Source: UTCHB3 sp002050155 (GTDB lineage Bacteria > Bacteroidota > Ignavibacteria > Ignavibacteriales > Ignavibacteriaceae). Taken from it: a stretch of DNA of 64,000 nucleotides. A program made the position numbers and the translations under genes. The notes beneath the pieces were generated by a model, which did no database searches, had not been told where the DNA came from, and worked only from the letters and a program-made list of their open reading frames with translations. Positions 60,802 through 64,000 of this stretch are shown here, one piece after another (the first letter of the stretch is position 1; each line of letters begins with the position of its first letter). Location: positions 62,001 through 126,000 of the forward strand of contig CP129491.1 of the NCBI GenBank assembly GCA_030584105.1. Direction: 5' to 3'.

Positions 60802-61271
60802 TGATGGGGCAAGGAAAGAGGGGGGATACAGGGGGGAGAAAGGTTGTGAAACACGCTGACTCAAGCAAGCACCAAGCTTCAAGGTTAAGCGATAAGTTGA
60901 GAAAACACGCTGATTTGAATTTTGCACCCTGCTTACAAAAGAAAGCACAATTTCAAAAAAATGAATGAGGGAAAAAAAGTTTGTGAAAATGCACAAACAT
61001 CCTGATGAAAACCGGTATTAGAAAAAGCTAAAAAAACAATAACATAACAAAATTAAAACAGACGCCCTAAAACAAACAGCAGAAGGGCAAAAGCAGAAAA
61101 GGAAACACCCACACACAAAGTGGAGAAACAGTCAGAAAGGTTTGAAAAACGGCACAAACCTTCAAATGACAGTCCCGAATAAGTAATTCGAAAGAAGGGT
61201 CAAAGTTCGGGATGGAGATCCCGAAAATTAGCTCAAAGTACAAGCACGAAGTTCGGGATGGAGATCGGCCT

Positions 61272-61386
61272 AAGTGAAAGTGCGAAAAAGATTTAGAGGG
61301 CTTGAAGCGTAAAAAGGGAAATCTGTTTGAGCGCAGCGAGTTATTTCCCTTTTAGCGTAAAGCCCGAAAAATCCGCACTTTCACTT
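61272..61386. repeat. REP-like extragenic palindrome
   Basis: Arms begin AAGTGAAAGTGCG and end AAAAGGGAAAT on the 5' side (61272-61321). The 3' side (61343-61386) is the reverse complement with a small internal bulge. The loop contains TTTGAGCGCAGCGAG. The layout resembles REP/RAYT-type palindromes, but no transposase is present. Confidence 0.75.
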
Positions 61387-61395
61387 CAGCCGGTT

Positions 61396-61429
61396 CCCCC
61401 CTCTTTCCTTAGGCAAGGAAAGAGGGGGG
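61396..61429. repeat. Perfect 15-bp inverted repeat
   Basis: CCCCCCTCTTTCCTT, loop AGGC, AAGGAAAGAGGGGGG. A very stable hairpin directly at the junction of the palindrome and the second copy of the 90-bp block. Confidence 0.9.
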
Positions 61430-61665
61430 ATACAGGGGGGAGATAGGTTGTGAAAAACGCAGATTCAGGCGGGCACTAAGCTTCAAGGTTAAGCAATAAG
61501 CTGCAAATGGTCTGCAAAAAAACGCTGACACAGGCGGGCACCAAGCTTCAAGGTTAAGCAATAAGCTGCAAAAACCTGCGAATAATCTGCGAAACACGCA
61601 GGTAAAAAAGCCCTGCACTCACAACAAATCTCCTCAAAATATCTTTAAATTTTATTGCTTAATTT

Positions 61666-63345
61666 ATGAACCAAGCAGATAAAATGAAAAGTCAGTTACT
61701 AAAGTCAGTTTTGCTCTTAATTTTACTAACATCATTACTGCACGCACAAAATGATGAATCAGATGAAAGTAAAGTTCGCAACAAATCTACTAAAAACGAA
61801 CTTGTACCGGTCGAAATAATTTCAGACCCTCCGGGGGCTGAAATAATAATCGACGACAGTTCCCAAGGAACAACAGACAGTACGCTGTTTTTACCACCGG
61901 GAGAGTATAAAATTCAGCTTATTCTTGCGGGCTATACCCCGGTAACCACAAAAATAAAAGTTACCGCCGGTAAAAAACTGAACCGGTTCAGATATACGCT
62001 CTCCAAAAATCCGGGGCAGCTTAAACTGATGATAGGGCCTAAAACGGCTGCAGTTCGCCTTAATAACGAAATAATTAACCACAAAGAAATTCAGGCTTTA
62101 GCGCCGGGCATATATCAAATTGAGGTTGAGGCGGAGCACTATTATCCGGTTAAAAGATCGTTCGAAATAGAATTAGGGAAAACGAATACAATTAAGATAT
62201 GTCTGGTCAGAAAAATGGGGCGGCTGCAATTCTCTGTAAATCCACCGGATGCAAACTGCGTGCTCAGCCTGAACTCGCAAGTGGTTGAAAGATGGCGCGG
62301 TAAGAAATCCTTTGACCAACTTCCCGAAGAAGTGTATAATTTAACGGTAAAGGCTAAGGGGCGCAAAACATATAACGGAACCGTAAGAATAGACGCAAAT
62401 CGCACAACTATTGAGACCATAAAGCTTGAATTTGGGGATGAAGTTCCCGACTGGATGGTTTCAGTTAAAGGCGGAACATTCACAATGGGCTGCACTTCGG
62501 ATGGGGAAACCAACTGCAACGACAACGAAAAGCCCGCGCATTCAGTTACTCTGGGTGATTTTTACATAAGCAAATATGAAGTTACACTCGGGTTGTTTTC
62601 CGAATTTATTCAGGAAACCGGCTACATAACCAACGCTGAGAAAGCCGGCGGTAGTTACATCCGGAAAGATGATAAGTGGGTGATAGTTCAGGGAGTTAAC
62701 TGGCGATGTGGCGCAGATGCTAAGGCCAGACCTCAGGATGAAAGAATGTGCCCTGTGGTTAATGTAAGCTGGTTTGATGCAGTCGCATTTTGTAACTGGT
62801 TGAGTGAAAAAGAGGGGTTGCAAAAAGCATACAGCGGAACCGGCAGCAGTATCGTATGTGACTTTACCTCAAACGGATACCGCTTACCGACTGAAGCCGA
62901 ATGGGAGTTTGCCGCGAGAGGTGGCAAAAGCTCGGAAAACTATATATTCAGCGGAAGTAATACCATGGAAGAAGTTGGATGGTATAACCTGAACTCAGGC
63001 AATGAAAACCATGAAACAGGAACGAAAAAACCGAACGAACTGGGCTTGTTCGATATGAGCGGAAATGTGTGGGAATGGTGTTGGGACAGATATGCCGGTT
63101 ATTCAACGGCGGCACAAGGAAACCCAAGAGGACCCCTAACCGGCGACTTGCGCGTTGCAAGAAGCGGCAGCGAACAGTCCGATGAAATCAATGCCGTGTT
63201 TCATATCGAATTGGGTTTTCGCCAAATTCAGGGTATGTGTCAGGAGGTTTCCGCCTGGCAAAAACCCGGTGATTTTTTTTGGGGGGGGTGGGGGTGTGGG
63301 CTGGGGAACTGTGATTTAATCCTCGGTGTGAGATTAAGAAAATAG
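61666..63345 (+). CDS. Exported PEGA-SUMF1 fusion protein with aberrant C-terminus
   Basis: 559 residues. Signal peptide (LLLILLTSLLHAQ; starts possible at 61666 or 61684), PEGA domains (VEIISDPPGAEIIIDD; further units to about 260), then SUMF1 (FTMGCTSDGE, YISKYEVTLGLF, NVSWFDAVAFCNWLS, YRLPTEAEWEFAARGG, DMSGNVWEWCWD). The end departs from the family: RVARSGSEQ replaces RVARGGSW, and after GFRQIQG a tail of about 35 residues contains a coding T8G8 tract (63273-63288) before GVRLRK. It shows that PEGA and SUMF1 are normally one protein in this cluster. It may be decaying or phase-variable. Confidence 0.8.
   Translation: MNQADKMKSQLLKSVLLLILLTSLLHAQNDESDESKVRNKSTKNELVPVEIISDPPGAEIIIDDSSQGTTDSTLFLPPGEYKIQLILAGYTPVTTKIKVTAGKKLNRFRYTLSKNPGQLKLMIGPKTAAVRLNNEIINHKEIQALAPGIYQIEVEAEHYYPVKRSFEIELGKTNTIKICLVRKMGRLQFSVNPPDANCVLSLNSQVVERWRGKKSFDQLPEEVYNLTVKAKGRKTYNGTVRIDANRTTIETIKLEFGDEVPDWMVSVKGGTFTMGCTSDGETNCNDNEKPAHSVTLGDFYISKYEVTLGLFSEFIQETGYITNAEKAGGSYIRKDDKWVIVQGVNWRCGADAKARPQDERMCPVVNVSWFDAVAFCNWLSEKEGLQKAYSGTGSSIVCDFTSNGYRLPTEAEWEFAARGGKSSENYIFSGSNTMEEVGWYNLNSGNENHETGTKKPNELGLFDMSGNVWEWCWDRYAGYSTAAQGNPRGPLTGDLRVARSGSEQSDEINAVFHIELGFRQIQGMCQEVSAWQKPGDFFWGGWGCGLGNCDLILGVRLRK
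63273..63288 (+). repeat. Coding T8G8 homopolymer tract
   Basis: Eight T followed by eight G, then T, five G and GTGTGGG, inside the 3' end of the PEGA-SUMF1 gene. A change of one base here would alter the C-terminus. Confidence 0.9.
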
Positions 63346-63429
63346 AAAGATTTTGAAAAAGATTTTTTCAGTTCTCGTAATAATTTATATTTTAACGAAT
63401 TAGATTTAAAAAAAGATAGGTAAAAAACA

Positions 63430-64000
63430 ATGATTAGTCAATTTTTCAAATTCATCATCGGTTTAATTGTTATTTCATCTGTTATTTACGCCCAACAAAA
63501 AGAACTATCAATAAAACCAACAGAATCTCAGGGTGATACTCAAATTTTGGGAAATTACCCTGATCGGGCAGGGATCGTATTCTATTCACAATTTGATAAC
63601 CTTTCGTTTACCTCTACTGAAAATATTGTAAAAGTTTTGGAAACCCGGGAACAGGGAAATATATACTCATTTTAAACCCTGAGCCTCAAACCATTAAAAT
63701 AAACGCTCCCGGATATAATTCAGGAGTATTAACTATAGAGTCATTATCTGTTGGGAAGGTTCTGTTCTATGAATTAAAAACCAAGGTTGAGGGTGAAGAT
63801 GATGAAAATGTTATTGTTGCAGAGAATAATCAACAGTTATCACCTAATGAACCAGTGCAGGAGGAAGGTTCTAAAAACATACCGGAGAAATCACAGATTT
63901 CGCCACTAACTGTTAAAACGATCCCTCAAAATGCAACTGTATTTCTAAATGGTGAAAATAAAGGGAGTACCGATTTAGGTTTATACACCCTTTCAGGTGT
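63430..64000 (+). pseudogene. Third PEGA paralogue, frameshifted and running off the window
   Basis: The first 70 residues (signal peptide FKFIIGLIVISSVIYAQ, then FYSQFDNLSFTSTENIVKVL) match the first paralogue closely. The frame then breaks at TTGGAAACCC (63637-63646), where the paralogue pattern needs one more G (LGNPGT). After a -1 shift the frame is open to the window end and reads NPGTGKYILILNPEPQTI and later PQNATVFLNGENKG, a PEGA domain. So a single missing G separates it from an intact gene; 3' end unseen. Could be a real inactivation, a phase state or a sequence error. Confidence 0.8.

Larger units (their letters stand above)
60802..61665. repeat. Repeat-filled spacer with long palindromes
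   Basis: No gene in 864 bp. A roughly 90-bp block (GGCAAGGAAAGAGGGGGGAT at its start) lies at 60808 and 61412. Its second half (GGGCACYAAGCTTCAAGGTT, then AAGC) recurs at about 61527. GTTCGGGATGGAGATC is at about 61207 and 61252. A roughly 115-bp imperfect palindrome spans 61272-61386, and a perfect 15-bp inverted repeat with a 4-base loop lies at 61396-61429. Confidence 0.9.

Noticed and set aside
60055..63345. Diversity-generating retroelement target (SUMF1/C-lectin C-termini are typical variable proteins)
   Set aside because: No reverse transcriptase, template repeat or adenine-biased variable region is visible in the window, although flanking sequence is unseen.

Overview
The window reads as chromosome of a Gram-negative bacterium of the Bacteroidota/Chlorobi/Ignavibacteria assemblage. 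The reasons are the long, plant/Chlorobi-type IspG, a bifunctional phosphoglucose/phosphomannose isomerase, a DUF2723 membrane protein, TonB receptors with carboxypeptidase-regulatory-like N-termini, a secreted TPR-CHAT protein, a menaquinone-type UbiE, outer-membrane barrels ending in F, and few clear Shine-Dalgarno sites. The exact lineage is inference. No phage, IS transposase, CRISPR array, rRNA or tRNA gene was recognised.

Layout: 1-9 kb, tail of a DUF2723 protein, sugar-phosphate isomerase, TPR-CHAT protein and an ABC-F ATPase. 9-21.6 kb, ROK sugar kinase, rsmA and ubiE, then a minus-strand block ispG - nif3-like - zinc-ribbon/coiled-coil - rnpB - recJ, then dnaG. 21.6-26.3 kb, a cobalamin riboswitch ahead of a BtuB-like receptor, a beta-propeller lipoprotein and a small DUF6580 membrane protein: a probable corrinoid uptake locus. 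26.5-29.2 kb, mlaE-mlaF-mlaD. 29.3-39.7 kb, SpoIIE phosphatase, an orphan TRAP binding protein, rhodanese, a second TonB locus, a kinase-less REC-HPt protein and a glycerate kinase. 40-58.7 kb, a P-loop ATPase, a stranded amylase C-terminal domain, gatB, lepB, an M16 protease pair, a deacetylase-like protein, enoyl-CoA hydratase, outer-membrane proteins, truA, lon, fRMsr and dnaX. 58.9-64 kb, a family of PEGA/SUMF1 secreted proteins with two single-base frameshifts and repeat-filled spacers.

The most unusual feature is a pattern that runs through the whole window. (1) Many spacers hold two diverged direct copies spaced about 65-76 bp apart. In at least five cases the second copy is an 'echo' of the neighbouring gene's last codons plus stop and 3' flank, still readable in frame. 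(2) Other spacers carry short arrays with a period of about 21-22 bp (or 42 bp). (3) Conserved enzymes (isomerase, RsmA, fRMsr, glycerate kinase, ABC-F, SpoIIE) carry long hydrophilic low-complexity insertions, several built from in-frame repeats of 18, 30, 45, 54 or 72 bp. RNase P RNA also carries a roughly 130-nt expansion. One mutational process of local duplication, filtered by frame inside genes and unfiltered between them, would explain all three; that link is inference.
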